From contig DUOO01000051.1 of assembly GCA_012838795.1 (NCBI GenBank), positions 1 to 52,034 on the forward strand: a DNA stretch of 52,034 nt. The letters run 5' to 3'. A model generated the notes under the pieces. The model was not told the origin of the DNA. It did no database searches and saw only the letters and a list, made by a program, of their open reading frames with translations. This stretch comes from Clostridiaceae bacterium (GTDB taxonomy: Bacteria; Bacillota; Clostridia; Saccharofermentanales; DTU023). Each line of letters starts with the position of its first letter. Position 1 is the stretch's first letter. This document shows, piece by piece, positions 43,743 through 52,034 of this stretch. Position numbers and translations under genes: made by a program.

Positions 43743-46700
43743 ATGCCCAAAAATGACAACATAAATAAAGTTCTGGTTATCGGATCCGGTCCGATAATCA
43801 TCGGACAAGCTGCGGAATTTGATTATGCGGGAACACAAGCTTGCCGGACTCTTAAACAGGAAAACATTGAAACTGTTTTAGTTAACAGTAATCCTGCGAC
43901 AATTATGACGGATCAGGATATGGCATCTCAGGTTTATTTAGAACCGTTGCAAGTAGATGTTATTCAAAATATTTTATTGCGTGAAAAATGTGATGCTTTA
44001 TTAGCATCATTAGGCGGTCAGACAGCACTCAATTTGGCAATGGAGCTTTTTGAGTCAGGCTTTTTGGCAAAACACAAAATCAAGCTTTTGGGAACTCAAG
44101 CAGCAGGTATTAAAAAAGGCGAAGATCGCGAAGAGTTTAGAAATGCGATGCTCAAGATTAATGTACCTTGCATTCCTTCCGGTATAGCTCATGATCTTGC
44201 CGAAGCGATAGAATTAGCTGATGACATAGGTTATCCGGTTATCGTGCGGCCTGCTTTTACTTTAGGAGGTACAGGGGGCGGTATTACAGCCAATCTTGAA
44301 GAACTGCGTGAGATTGCGGCGACCGGTTTGGAAGTGTCGCGTGTTCATCAAGTTTTAATTGAAAAGTCGATTGCCGGTTGGAAAGAAATTGAATTTGAAG
44401 TAGTACGTGATGCCGACGGATATGCAATAACTGTTTGTTCTATGGAAAACTTTGATCCGGTAGGAGTTCATACCGGTGATTCGATAGTAATGGCACCTGC
44501 TTTAACCTTAAAATCAGAAGAATACGATATGCTGCGCAACGCAGCGCTGCGGATTGTTGAAGAATTGGAAATTGAAGGCGGTTGTAATGTTCAATTTGCT
44601 CTGCATCCTGCGAATGGAGAATATGCAGTAATTGAAGTTAATCCGCGACTTTCCCGTTCATCCGCTTTAGCTTCAAAAGCAACCGGTTATCCGATTGCCA
44701 AGGTTGCAACGAAAATTGCCTTAGGCTATAGTTTGCACGAAATCCGCAACGAGTTTACCGGCAAAGCATGGGCTGCGACTGAACCTGTTATTGATTATGT
44801 AGTTACTAAAATTCCGAAATGGCCGTTCGATAAGTTTGTTCATGCCAAACGAAATTTAGGTACACAAATGAAAGCAACCGGCGAGATTATGTCTATTGCC
44901 AGCACAACGGAAGGATCTTTGCTCAAAGCAATACGTTCCCTGGAGCAAGGTTTTGTCACGTTAACCAAACCTTCAATGCGGGAACTTTCGGATAATGATT
45001 TAATGGAAGTAATTTTACAAGTTGATGATCGCCGTCTGTTTTATCTTGCAGAAGTTATGCGTCGCGGAAAATCAATTGATGAACTTTATGATATTACACA
45101 AATCAGTCCTTATTTCCTGAATGTGGTCAAAAATATTGTCGATCTGGAATCTGCTTTAATTAAGTTAAAAGAAGAAAAACATTTGGAAAAATTATCATTT
45201 CGTGAACTGCATGAAATTCCGGAATTAAAGCAATTAATGATTCAGGCTGCAAAATGGAGTTTTTCTGAAACAGCTTTAAGCAATTTACTGGGTATGGAAT
45301 ATTCATATATTCAAAAAATCTGGCGAGAAATCGGTATCAGAACAGTTTACAAAACAATTGATACCGGCGCAGGTGAATCGAAAGCCGAGAGTCCGTACTA
45401 TTACGGTTGTTTGGAATTAGCAGGCGAATCTGGTCAGTCAGATTCAAATGTTAAAATAAAGTCTTCTGCTGAAATTAATTCTGAATATAACGGAGTTTCA
45501 GAATATGATGAAAAATCAGAAATTTCTGTGACAGACGAAACTGCAAAGAAGAAAAAAATCGTGGTTCTGGGATCAGGTCCGATTCGTATCGGACAAGGAA
45601 TTGAATTTGATTATTGTTCGGTACATTGTGTGCAAGCCTTAAAAACTTGCGGTTATGAATCGATTATTATCAACAATAATCCGGAAACAGTATCGACTGA
45701 TTTCGATACTTCGGATCGTTTATATTTTGAACCCCTGATGATAGATGATGTTGCCAGAGTCTTGGCTAAGGAGAATCCGGACGGAGTTATTTGTCAATTC
45801 GGCGGACAAACAGCCATAAAACTGATCGAAGATGTCAGCAATTTAGGTTACACAATTCTCGGAACATCTGCTGATGACGTGGATCGGGCTGAAGATCGTG
45901 CACGCTTTGATCAAGTTCTGGAGAACTGTCAAGTTCCGAGACCTCAAGCAGCATCTGTTTATACAACAAAAGAAGCTTTGGCAGCAGCTTCGGATTTGGG
46001 CTATCCGGTTTTGCTCAGACCATCTTACGTTTTGGGCGGTCAGGGCATGATGATTTGCAACAATGCTCAGGCTATTGAAGAATTCATGGCAATCATTAAT
46101 CTTCAAGCCCAGGAACATCCGATTTTGATCGATAAATATCTCAAAGGAACTGAACTGGAAGTTGATGCATTAAGTGACGGTACGAATGTTCTGATTCCCG
46201 GCATTATGGAACATCTGGAAAAAGCAGGTGTTCATTCCGGCGATTCAATTTCGATTTTTCCGGCGTATGTATCAGATAAAGTCAAAGAAAAAATTGTAGC
46301 TTATACCGAACGTTTGGCAAAAGAATTAAATGTAAAAGGTCTGATCAATATTCAGTTTATTTTATATAATTATGAAGTCTATGTTTTAGAAGTAAATCCG
46401 CGTTCAAGTCGTACCGTGCCTTATATCAGCAAGGTCACGGGTCTGCCGATAGTTGATCTGGCCACTCGTTTAATGGTTGGCAGCAGTTTTGAGGAACTGG
46501 ATTTGCCAACCGGTCTTTATGCTAATTATCCCGCTGTTTATGCGATTAAAGCGCCGGTGTTTTCTTTTGAAAAATTACATAATGTGGATACCGTATTGGG
46601 ACCTGAAATGAAAAGCACTGGTGAAGTTCTGGGTTTATCGGAACATTATGCCGATGCAATGTATAAAGCGATTTTGGCTTCAGGATTTAAGTTTCCCGTC

Positions 46701-47204
46701 AAGGGTAGTGCAATATTGATGTGGGTCAGTGATACTGATCGGGCAGAACTGCTTCCTCTCGCTGAACGACTATATGATTTGGGTTTTGATTTTTATGCAA
46801 CGGGCGGAACTGCCAATTATTTGAATCGACATGGACTTCCTACCAGTGTAGTAAAATATTCCGATACAAACGGTCATGATGTTCAATCGTTCATTCGCAG
46901 CGGCAAGGTAAAACTATTTATCAACACCGCAAGATCGGGTGAAACTCAAGGTCTGGGTTTTACTTTACGTCGTCTCTGTATCGAACACGGCATTGCGACC
47001 TTAACATCATTGGATACTTTGGTTGCCGTAACTGAATGTTTAGAAAAAGATTTGGATGTAAATGATTTAACAACGTATACGATTGCCGAATTTGCCGAAA
47101 TTGTCAGACAAACCAGACATTTCAACAAACCGATCAACGAGATGACGATGGATGAAATCAAAACAATACGCAAGCAATCTGATAATATAGAAATTGAGTT
47201 GTAA
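43743..47204 (+). CDS. carB: Carbamoyl-phosphate synthase large subunit
   Basis: 1153-residue synthetase made of two homologous ATP-grasp halves: GSGPIIIGQAAEFDYAGTQA opens the first, GSGPIRIGQGIEFDYCSVHC (near residue 610) the second, followed by the C-terminal MGS-like allosteric domain (about 1000-1153). It is longer than the usual ~1070, mainly because of an acidic low-complexity linker of about 50 residues between the halves (GESGQSDSNVKIKSS onward). carA, the glutaminase subunit normally next to carB, is not in this operon or window. It must be elsewhere, or the enzyme uses free ammonia. Confidence 0.96.
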   Translation: MPKNDNINKVLVIGSGPIIIGQAAEFDYAGTQACRTLKQENIETVLVNSNPATIMTDQDMASQVYLEPLQVDVIQNILLREKCDALLASLGGQTALNLAMELFESGFLAKHKIKLLGTQAAGIKKGEDREEFRNAMLKINVPCIPSGIAHDLAEAIELADDIGYPVIVRPAFTLGGTGGGITANLEELREIAATGLEVSRVHQVLIEKSIAGWKEIEFEVVRDADGYAITVCSMENFDPVGVHTGDSIVMAPALTLKSEEYDMLRNAALRIVEELEIEGGCNVQFALHPANGEYAVIEVNPRLSRSSALASKATGYPIAKVATKIALGYSLHEIRNEFTGKAWAATEPVIDYVVTKIPKWPFDKFVHAKRNLGTQMKATGEIMSIASTTEGSLLKAIRSLEQGFVTLTKPSMRELSDNDLMEVILQVDDRRLFYLAEVMRRGKSIDELYDITQISPYFLNVVKNIVDLESALIKLKEEKHLEKLSFRELHEIPELKQLMIQAAKWSFSETALSNLLGMEYSYIQKIWREIGIRTVYKTIDTGAGESKAESPYYYGCLELAGESGQSDSNVKIKSSAEINSEYNGVSEYDEKSEISVTDETAKKKKIVVLGSGPIRIGQGIEFDYCSVHCVQALKTCGYESIIINNNPETVSTDFDTSDRLYFEPLMIDDVARVLAKENPDGVICQFGGQTAIKLIEDVSNLGYTILGTSADDVDRAEDRARFDQVLENCQVPRPQAASVYTTKEALAAASDLGYPVLLRPSYVLGGQGMMICNNAQAIEEFMAIINLQAQEHPILIDKYLKGTELEVDALSDGTNVLIPGIMEHLEKAGVHSGDSISIFPAYVSDKVKEKIVAYTERLAKELNVKGLINIQFILYNYEVYVLEVNPRSSRTVPYISKVTGLPIVDLATRLMVGSSFEELDLPTGLYANYPAVYAIKAPVFSFEKLHNVDTVLGPEMKSTGEVLGLSEHYADAMYKAILASGFKFPVKGSAILMWVSDTDRAELLPLAERLYDLGFDFYATGGTANYLNRHGLPTSVVKYSDTNGHDVQSFIRSGKVKLFINTARSGETQGLGFTLRRLCIEHGIATLTSLDTLVAVTECLEKDLDVNDLTTYTIAEFAEIVRQTRHFNKPINEMTMDEIKTIRKQSDNIEIEL

Positions 47205-47226
47205 AAATGTTTCAGGAGTATCAGCA

Positions 47227-48156
47227 ATGAAAAAAATTGAGCATGATTGTACTTTGATTAATAAAACATTTCTCAATCAGGAAAATATTTTGTTAACTTT
47301 TCGGTCACAACTTATTTCCGATACGGTTCAGCCGGGGCAGTTTGTAGCGATCAAAGGACCGGCTTTTTTACGCAGACCTTTCGGGATTGCTCAAGCCGAC
47401 CGGTTGTCAGGAACGTTTTCATTAGGCATTCGGAAAAAAGCTGCCGGAACAGCCGCATTTTTTGATGCGGAAATCGGTGAAATTTTTTCGGTACTGGGGC
47501 CTTTAGGGCATGGTTTTGAACTTGACGGCTTGGAAACAGTATTTATTATCGGTGGCGGGACCGGTATTTATCCTTTGCTTTTTCTGCTGGAAGCTGTAAA
47601 GAAACGAGGCATTAAAACCTATATTGCAACCGGTTTTCGTTCAGATGGCGATGTTTTATTGGCAGAAGAAATGAAAAAATTGGCCGATGGTTTTTGTCTT
47701 GCTACAGAAGACGGTTCGAGCGGCATTAAAGGTTTTGCTCAAAATGCTTTGGAGAAACTTTGGTCGGATTTCAGCAATAATTATAGCAGCGATTTTGATA
47801 ATTCGAAGTCTGATGACGATAGAGATCTTGTGGAACATTCTTTTGAAAAATCGAAAACAGCCTTGTTCTGTTGCGGACCGCATCCGATGATGCAAAAAGC
47901 TGCAACGTGGGCTCAAGATCTCGGTTTGCAGTGCCAGGTTTCTCTGGAAGAGCGAATGGCATGCGGAATCGGAATTTGCCGAACCTGTGCAGTAGCAGTT
48001 AAACGTGAACCGCAAGTCGAAATTGAAGCTGTACTCGAAGTGATTAAGAATGAAATAGATACAGTAGTGGTCAGACATGAACCGGAATTTGACTATGATC
48101 GTTGTTGTATAGAGGGACCGGTATTTCCTGCGGAGGTAGTTGAATGGCAGATTTAA
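47227..48156 (+). CDS. pyrK: Dihydroorotate dehydrogenase electron-transfer subunit PyrK
   Basis: 309-residue FAD/[2Fe-2S] subunit passing electrons from PyrD to NAD. The FAD/NAD region includes RRPFGIAQ, the GGGTGIYPLL nucleotide loop and CCGPHPMM; the iron-sulfur cysteines are in MACGIGICRTCAV and the C-terminal RCCIEGPVF. It is about 50 residues longer than usual, partly from an Asp/Ser-rich insert before the CCGPHPM segment (SSDFDNSKSDDDRD). The start is ATG 47227, with AGGAG 8 bases upstream. Overlaps pyrD by 13 bases. Confidence 0.94.
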   Translation: MKKIEHDCTLINKTFLNQENILLTFRSQLISDTVQPGQFVAIKGPAFLRRPFGIAQADRLSGTFSLGIRKKAAGTAAFFDAEIGEIFSVLGPLGHGFELDGLETVFIIGGGTGIYPLLFLLEAVKKRGIKTYIATGFRSDGDVLLAEEMKKLADGFCLATEDGSSGIKGFAQNALEKLWSDFSNNYSSDFDNSKSDDDRDLVEHSFEKSKTALFCCGPHPMMQKAATWAQDLGLQCQVSLEERMACGIGICRTCAVAVKREPQVEIEAVLEVIKNEIDTVVVRHEPEFDYDRCCIEGPVFPAEVVEWQI

Positions 48157-49058
48157 GTGTAAAAGTCGCGGATTTGGCTTTGAAAAATCCTTTAATTGCT
48201 GCATCCGGCACGTTCGGTTTCGGTCAGGAAATGGCTGAGTTTTTCGATATTTCTGCTCTTGGCGCTATTTCAACCAAAGGATTTACACGTCTGCCTCGCA
48301 AAGGTAATCCGGCACCGCGAGTCGCAGAGTGTGATTGCGGAATGTTGAATGCTGTCGGACTGCAAAATCCCGGTCTGGAAGTTGTTCTGCGAAAAGAACT
48401 TCCGTTTATGCGTTCGGCAAATGCGACTATTATTGCAAATGTTGCCGGCGATACTGCAGAAGACTATATCTATATTACTGAGCGGCTGGCACAAGAAGAC
48501 ATCGGGGCGATTGAACTGAACTTTTCCTGTCCCAATGTAAAAGAAGGCTGCATTACATTCGGTTCCGATCCCCAAGTAATAGAATCGCTTACTGCGGAAT
48601 GTGTAAAGCACAGTCCTCATCCGATTTGGGTAAAATTAACACCGAACGTTACTTCTATTTCCGATATGGCAAAAGCTGCCGAACAAGGCGGAGCCACAGC
48701 CGTAAGTTTAATCAATACTTTATTAGGCATGGTAATTGATATCGAAACCAGAAGACCGATTTTGCGCAATAATACCGGCGGTTATTCCGGACCGGGGATT
48801 AAACCGGTGGCACTTCGTATGATTTCTGAAGTTTACAATTCAGTGTCTATTCCGATCGTGGGATTAGGCGGCATCAGCTCAGCAGAAGACGTAGCGGCTT
48901 TCATGATTGCCGGCGCCTCTGCCGTACAAATCGGCACGGGATTATTAGTTAATCCCTCATTGCCCTGGAAAATTCTGGCTGAATTACCTGAGTTATGTCG
49001 CAAGCTGAAGGTTGACAGGATCTCAGAATTGACCGGAACATTAGAACTTTGGACCTGA
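48144..49058 (+). CDS. pyrD: Dihydroorotate dehydrogenase, class 1B catalytic subunit
   Basis: 304-residue FMN enzyme oxidising dihydroorotate. ASGTFGFG, the active-site cysteine in ELNFSCPNVKEG, KLTPNVTSI and GLGGISSAEDVAAFMIAGASAVQIG match class 1B, which works with PyrK and NAD as in other Gram-positives. GGAGG precedes the ATG, which lies inside the end of pyrK. Confidence 0.96.
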   Translation: MADLSVKVADLALKNPLIAASGTFGFGQEMAEFFDISALGAISTKGFTRLPRKGNPAPRVAECDCGMLNAVGLQNPGLEVVLRKELPFMRSANATIIANVAGDTAEDYIYITERLAQEDIGAIELNFSCPNVKEGCITFGSDPQVIESLTAECVKHSPHPIWVKLTPNVTSISDMAKAAEQGGATAVSLINTLLGMVIDIETRRPILRNNTGGYSGPGIKPVALRMISEVYNSVSIPIVGLGGISSAEDVAAFMIAGASAVQIGTGLLVNPSLPWKILAELPELCRKLKVDRISELTGTLELWT

Positions 49059-49140
49059 CATGTATTTTAGAACCAGAGATTTAAGTGTTAATACAGAACC
49101 ATGGACTTAAACGTTACAACAGAACTTTAGACCTGATCTG
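49041..49140 (+). repeat. Imperfect 26-base repeats at the pyrD-pyrE junction
   Basis: AGAAC-centred units at about 49043, 49069, 49095 and 49120; the first covers the last codons and stop of pyrD (TTAGAACTTTGGACCTGA), and the last (ACAGAACTTTAGACCTGA) closely echoes it. This looks like tandem duplication of the gene's 3' end, now decaying. Confidence 0.55.
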
Positions 49141-49158
49141 ACAAAAGGAGAATTGAAA

Positions 49159-50070
49159 ATGACATCTATTATTACCGATGCTTTATTTGCGACAGAAGCT
49201 TTTAAAGTATGCCCTGAAAATCAGCCGTTCTGGTATACATCAGGTCTTTTCGGACCGTATTATGTCAACACACATTTTCTGTTCGGCTCGGAAACTGAAG
49301 CCAAAATGTTGTTGCAATTTATCGAAAAAATGGCAGAAAAAGAAAATCGAGAATATTTGTGTAAAGAGCTGGCAACAGTTTGCAAAGCGCAATATGAAAA
49401 ATCGGAAATTTATCGCTCGGTAATTGATACCGCAGTCGCAGCAGTTAAAGATGTTACTTGCGATTTTATCTCCGGCGGAGAACGCAGGGATTATTTTTTC
49501 TCAATTGAAATTGCCAGACAACTGAACAAACCGCATCTGACTTTATTTAAGGATAATCAAGCCTGGTATTCGACCGACATTACTCAAAAAGCGGTACGTG
49601 TGGATAATCTGCAAAATCAGAATATCAAAGAATGTGATATTGATTCGGAACACACTCCGGACATGTTTAACTCAGACCTAACATTAGGCCGAGCTTTACA
49701 CATTGCGGATTTAATCACCGAAGCTTCAAGTTATACCAGAAATTGGATCGGCAGTGTGGCAGCAAGCGGCGGCAAAATCACAGATACTCTGGCAATCGTT
49801 GATCGTTGCCAAGGCGGCATTGAAATCCTTGCTCAGCAAGGAATCAAAGCTAAGACTCTGGTTCAGATATCTCCTGAGTTATTTGCCGATGCACTGGATA
49901 AAAACTTAATCAGCAATGCCCAAGAGAAACTTTTACTCGACTATTACGCCGATCCCCATCAATTTGTCCGCAATTTCTTGGAGGAAAATCCGCAATATCT
50001 GGACCAACAAGCCAAATTAGATCCGAAAACCGCGGAACGAGTTGAACGTCTGAGAAACATGAAACTTTAG
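49159..50070 (+). CDS. pyrE: Orotate phosphoribosyltransferase, long clostridial form
   Basis: 303-residue protein adding ribose phosphate to orotate. N-terminal YTSGLFGPYYVN and FISGGERRDYFFS match the longer OPRT-like family seen in Clostridia. The PRPP loop is degenerate: the usual DD-xx-TG pattern reads HIADLITEASSY. As the last gene of a complete pathway without another pyrE, it is the best OPRT candidate. Start is ATG 49159, with AAAGGAG 8 bases upstream; TTG 49153 is too close to the site. Confidence 0.85.
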   Translation: MTSIITDALFATEAFKVCPENQPFWYTSGLFGPYYVNTHFLFGSETEAKMLLQFIEKMAEKENREYLCKELATVCKAQYEKSEIYRSVIDTAVAAVKDVTCDFISGGERRDYFFSIEIARQLNKPHLTLFKDNQAWYSTDITQKAVRVDNLQNQNIKECDIDSEHTPDMFNSDLTLGRALHIADLITEASSYTRNWIGSVAASGGKITDTLAIVDRCQGGIEILAQQGIKAKTLVQISPELFADALDKNLISNAQEKLLLDYYADPHQFVRNFLEENPQYLDQQAKLDPKTAERVERLRNMKL

Positions 50071-50646
50071 TTTAGAATTGATACATATTTGCCTGACTGC
50101 GAGCAGTTGCGAAAAGAATTGAAAAAATATCCATTACGCTGATCGTACTTTTTTGATTGTTAATTATCCATTACTATTTCTCTTGCCCTATTCTTGATAA
50201 TAATAAAAAGAACATGTATCGGAGTATTTTTTAAATACAAACCGGTTAAATTAATCGAAAACCCCTACATATCTGCAAAAATTTTTAAAATAGTGACAAA
50301 TGCTCACACTACAAAATGTCTCTTTAGAGTTATAATAATACTGGAGAAATATTTTTTCTTTTAATGAAGCTATTTATAATTAAAGGAGAGCCTATTTTAG
50401 AGCTAAAAGTACCGGAATACAATATTTTACAGGTGAGTTTTAATAGTAACAAATCAGTCACCTTGGATATGAAGTCAAAATTTATCGTTTATCACTTCGG
50501 TGTACATCCTTTCATACCGACATATTAGCAAGTGTGAAGAGGGATGGAAAAATGGTTCAGCGGTACAAAGACGGATCGTGAGGATGACAGCTAGGATAAG
50601 TTTATAGTAAACCAATAATCGAAAAATCAGAGGAGAAGGAGTACCT
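50071..50646 (+). other. Long intergenic region before the beta-helix gene
   Basis: No confident gene. A consensus TATAAT is at 50331-50336 without a clear -35. A good Shine-Dalgarno (AAAGGAGAG, 50382-50390) precedes a short open frame in which the properly spaced codon is ATT (50394); the same frame has an ATG at 50364 and ends at 50528 (54 codons, no recognisable product). No clear terminator for the pyr operon is visible. The rest appears to be non-coding. Confidence 0.5.
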
Positions 50647-52034
50647 ATGAAAATGAAAAAAAAGATATTCTCAGCATTGCTGGTTGTATGTATGTGCCTA
50701 ATACTCTTGCCGGGAACTGTTTTTGCAGAGGGGCCGAAGACGTGGTATGTAACAAAGGACGGAGCAGGAACCGGTGACGGCTTAAGCTGGGCCAGTGCCA
50801 AGTCAGATTTGAAGACCGTCATGGCCAATGCTGAAGAAGGTGACGAGATTTGGGTAGCTGCGGGGACTTACAGTCCGGGCAACGACCCCACGGATACTTT
50901 CTCTTTGAATAAGGGCGTCAAGGTCTACGGAGGTTTTGCCGGTACTGAGACGGACTTGGGTCAGCGAAACTGGGTCAATAACGTAACCACCTTGAGCGGT
51001 AATGATACGAACTACCATGTCGTGACATGCGACGATTCAACCGCGACCTCCGACGACACGCGGCTGGACGGTTTTACCGTGACACAAGGCAACGCATACA
51101 ACTACGCACACTTTTACAGCGTAATCGGCGGCGGGATGCTCAACAGTAATTCCAGCCCGACGGTGGCGAACTGCACCTTCTCCGGCAACAAGGGCCATAA
51201 TGGCGGCGGGATGTATAACGAGACGACTACAGGCGGTCCGAGCAGCCCGAGCAGCCCGAGGATAGAAAATTGCACTTTCTCCGGCAATACGGCGAGTATT
51301 GCCGGCGGAATGTACAACAGTAATTCCAACCCGACACTGATGAACTGCACCTTCTCCGGCAACACGGCGGATGATCGCGGCGGCGGGATGTCCAACAATG
51401 ATTCCAGTCCGACGGTGGTAAACTGCACCTTCTCTGGCAACACAGCGGATAATGGCGGCGGCGGGATGTACAACAGTAATTCCAGTCCGACGGTGGAGAA
51501 CTGCACCTTCTCCGGCAACAATGCGGACTATTATGGCGGCGGGATGTACAACGTGACGACTACAGGCGGCACGAGCAGCCCGAGGATGGAAAACTGCACC
51601 TTCTCCGGCAACAAGGCAACTAATGGCGGAGGGATGAACAACGATAATTCCAGCCCGACGGTGGTAAACTGCACCTTCTCCGGCAACACGGCAACTAATG
51701 GCGGTGGTGGCGGCGGGATGCGCAACTATGAATCCAGCCCGACGGCGGTAAACTGCACCTTCTCCGGCAACAATGCGGACTATGGCGGCGGGATGTTAAA
51801 CTATGACTCTAACCTTACGGTGATGAACTGCACTCTCTCAGGCAACACGGCGACGACCCTCGGCGGCGGAATGTACAACATAGGTGACGCCAATAATCTG
51901 ACACTGGCAAACACGATCCTGTGGGGCAACACCGCCGGTAGCGCAGATGACGGTCCTGACATTTTTCAGAACTTTCTGAACAACGCTGAACTCACTTTGA
52001 ATCACTGTGTAGTTGATGTCGACAACAAGTGTAA
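50647..52034 (+). CDS. Secreted right-handed beta-helix (Pmp-like) protein, 3'-truncated
   Basis: At least 462 residues, open to the right edge. Signal peptide 1-27 (KMKKK, hydrophobic core, cleavage after VFA), then WYVTKDGAGTGDGLSWASA, typical at the start of right-handed parallel beta-helix surface proteins. Nine repeats of NCTFSGN (one NCTLSGN) alternate with GGGMYN-type turns, like the FxxN and GGA(I/L/V) motifs of polymorphic membrane proteins and clostridial adhesins. GAGGAGAAGGAG precedes the ATG. The GC content is plainly higher than in the rest of the window (36 of 60 bases in 51121-51180 are G or C), suggesting acquisition from another genome. The C-terminal anchor is beyond the window. 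Likely an adhesin or a glycan-binding surface protein. Confidence 0.88.
   Translation, partial: MKMKKKIFSALLVVCMCLILLPGTVFAEGPKTWYVTKDGAGTGDGLSWASAKSDLKTVMANAEEGDEIWVAAGTYSPGNDPTDTFSLNKGVKVYGGFAGTETDLGQRNWVNNVTTLSGNDTNYHVVTCDDSTATSDDTRLDGFTVTQGNAYNYAHFYSVIGGGMLNSNSSPTVANCTFSGNKGHNGGGMYNETTTGGPSSPSSPRIENCTFSGNTASIAGGMYNSNSNPTLMNCTFSGNTADDRGGGMSNNDSSPTVVNCTFSGNTADNGGGGMYNSNSSPTVENCTFSGNNADYYGGGMYNVTTTGGTSSPRMENCTFSGNKATNGGGMNNDNSSPTVVNCTFSGNTATNGGGGGGMRNYESSPTAVNCTFSGNNADYGGGMLNYDSNLTVMNCTLSGNTATTLGGGMYNIGDANNLTLANTILWGNTAGSADDGPDIFQNFLNNAELTLNHCVVDVDNKC

Noticed and set aside
47656-48204. 182-codon minus-strand ORF across pyrK/pyrD
   Set aside because: Shadow; both sense genes are well supported.
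51114-51725. Minus-strand ORFs with LPEKVQF repeats
   Set aside because: They are the antisense of the NCTFSGN repeats in the beta-helix gene, which has a signal peptide and ribosome-binding site.

Overview
The window is low-GC, gene-dense DNA from a Gram-positive bacterium, most likely an anaerobic member of the Clostridia (Bacillota). The grounds are a sufC-B-D-S-U iron-sulfur operon, a walR-walK-murA-walJ cell-wall block, a PyrR-attenuated pyr operon with the NAD-dependent PyrK/PyrD dihydroorotate dehydrogenase, TTG starts with strong Shine-Dalgarno sequences, a sortase-type C-terminal signal and no outer-membrane genes. I cannot name the genus from sequence alone.

Layout. 1-2431: two secreted wall hydrolases (an amidase cut by the left edge and a CHAP endopeptidase) that share an SH3b module, with a RidA gene between them. 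2432-6210: a decayed ABC-ATPase fragment, then proS (minus strand) and malQ (plus strand), divergent. 6236-11840: the suf operon, interrupted before sufU by three tandem hairpin repeats. 11922-20507: walR, walK, murA, walJ, pth and mfd. 20712-23304: a LysR regulator, then an HPr-like protein whose gene overlaps that of a membrane-anchored C39-like peptidase. 23371-26411: pepF and trxB, divergent. 26452-26819: four exact-period 92-bp repeats between convergent genes. 26848-30094: a large membrane protein of unknown function and murT, divergent.

30115-33563 is a vitamin B12 locus: promoter, cobalamin riboswitch, terminator, and one 999-residue secreted protein with a DUF4430 (transcobalamin-like) domain, a PQQ-type beta-propeller and a variant sorting signal. 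It is best read as a wall-anchored cobalamin-capture protein. 33823-35049 holds a PYQGQ-repeat membrane protein and a tRNA-Arg(CCG). 35099-39599 is a three-gene accessory locus: a lipoprotein, a TIR-FHA protein and a transmembrane Ser/Thr kinase. Together these look like a phospho-regulated TIR signalling or defence module.

39625-50070 is the pyrimidine operon pyrR-pyrB-pyrC-pyrF-carB-pyrK-pyrD-pyrE, with a PyrR-binding leader attenuator and a second terminator after pyrR. carA is not in the operon, and murT likewise lacks its usual partner gatD. From 50647 to the right edge is the start of a secreted right-handed beta-helix protein with clearly higher GC than the rest, probably an acquired adhesin.

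The strongest candidates for something new are the B12 surface protein with its riboswitch and the lipoprotein/TIR-FHA/kinase locus. The two families of tandem structured intergenic repeats come next.
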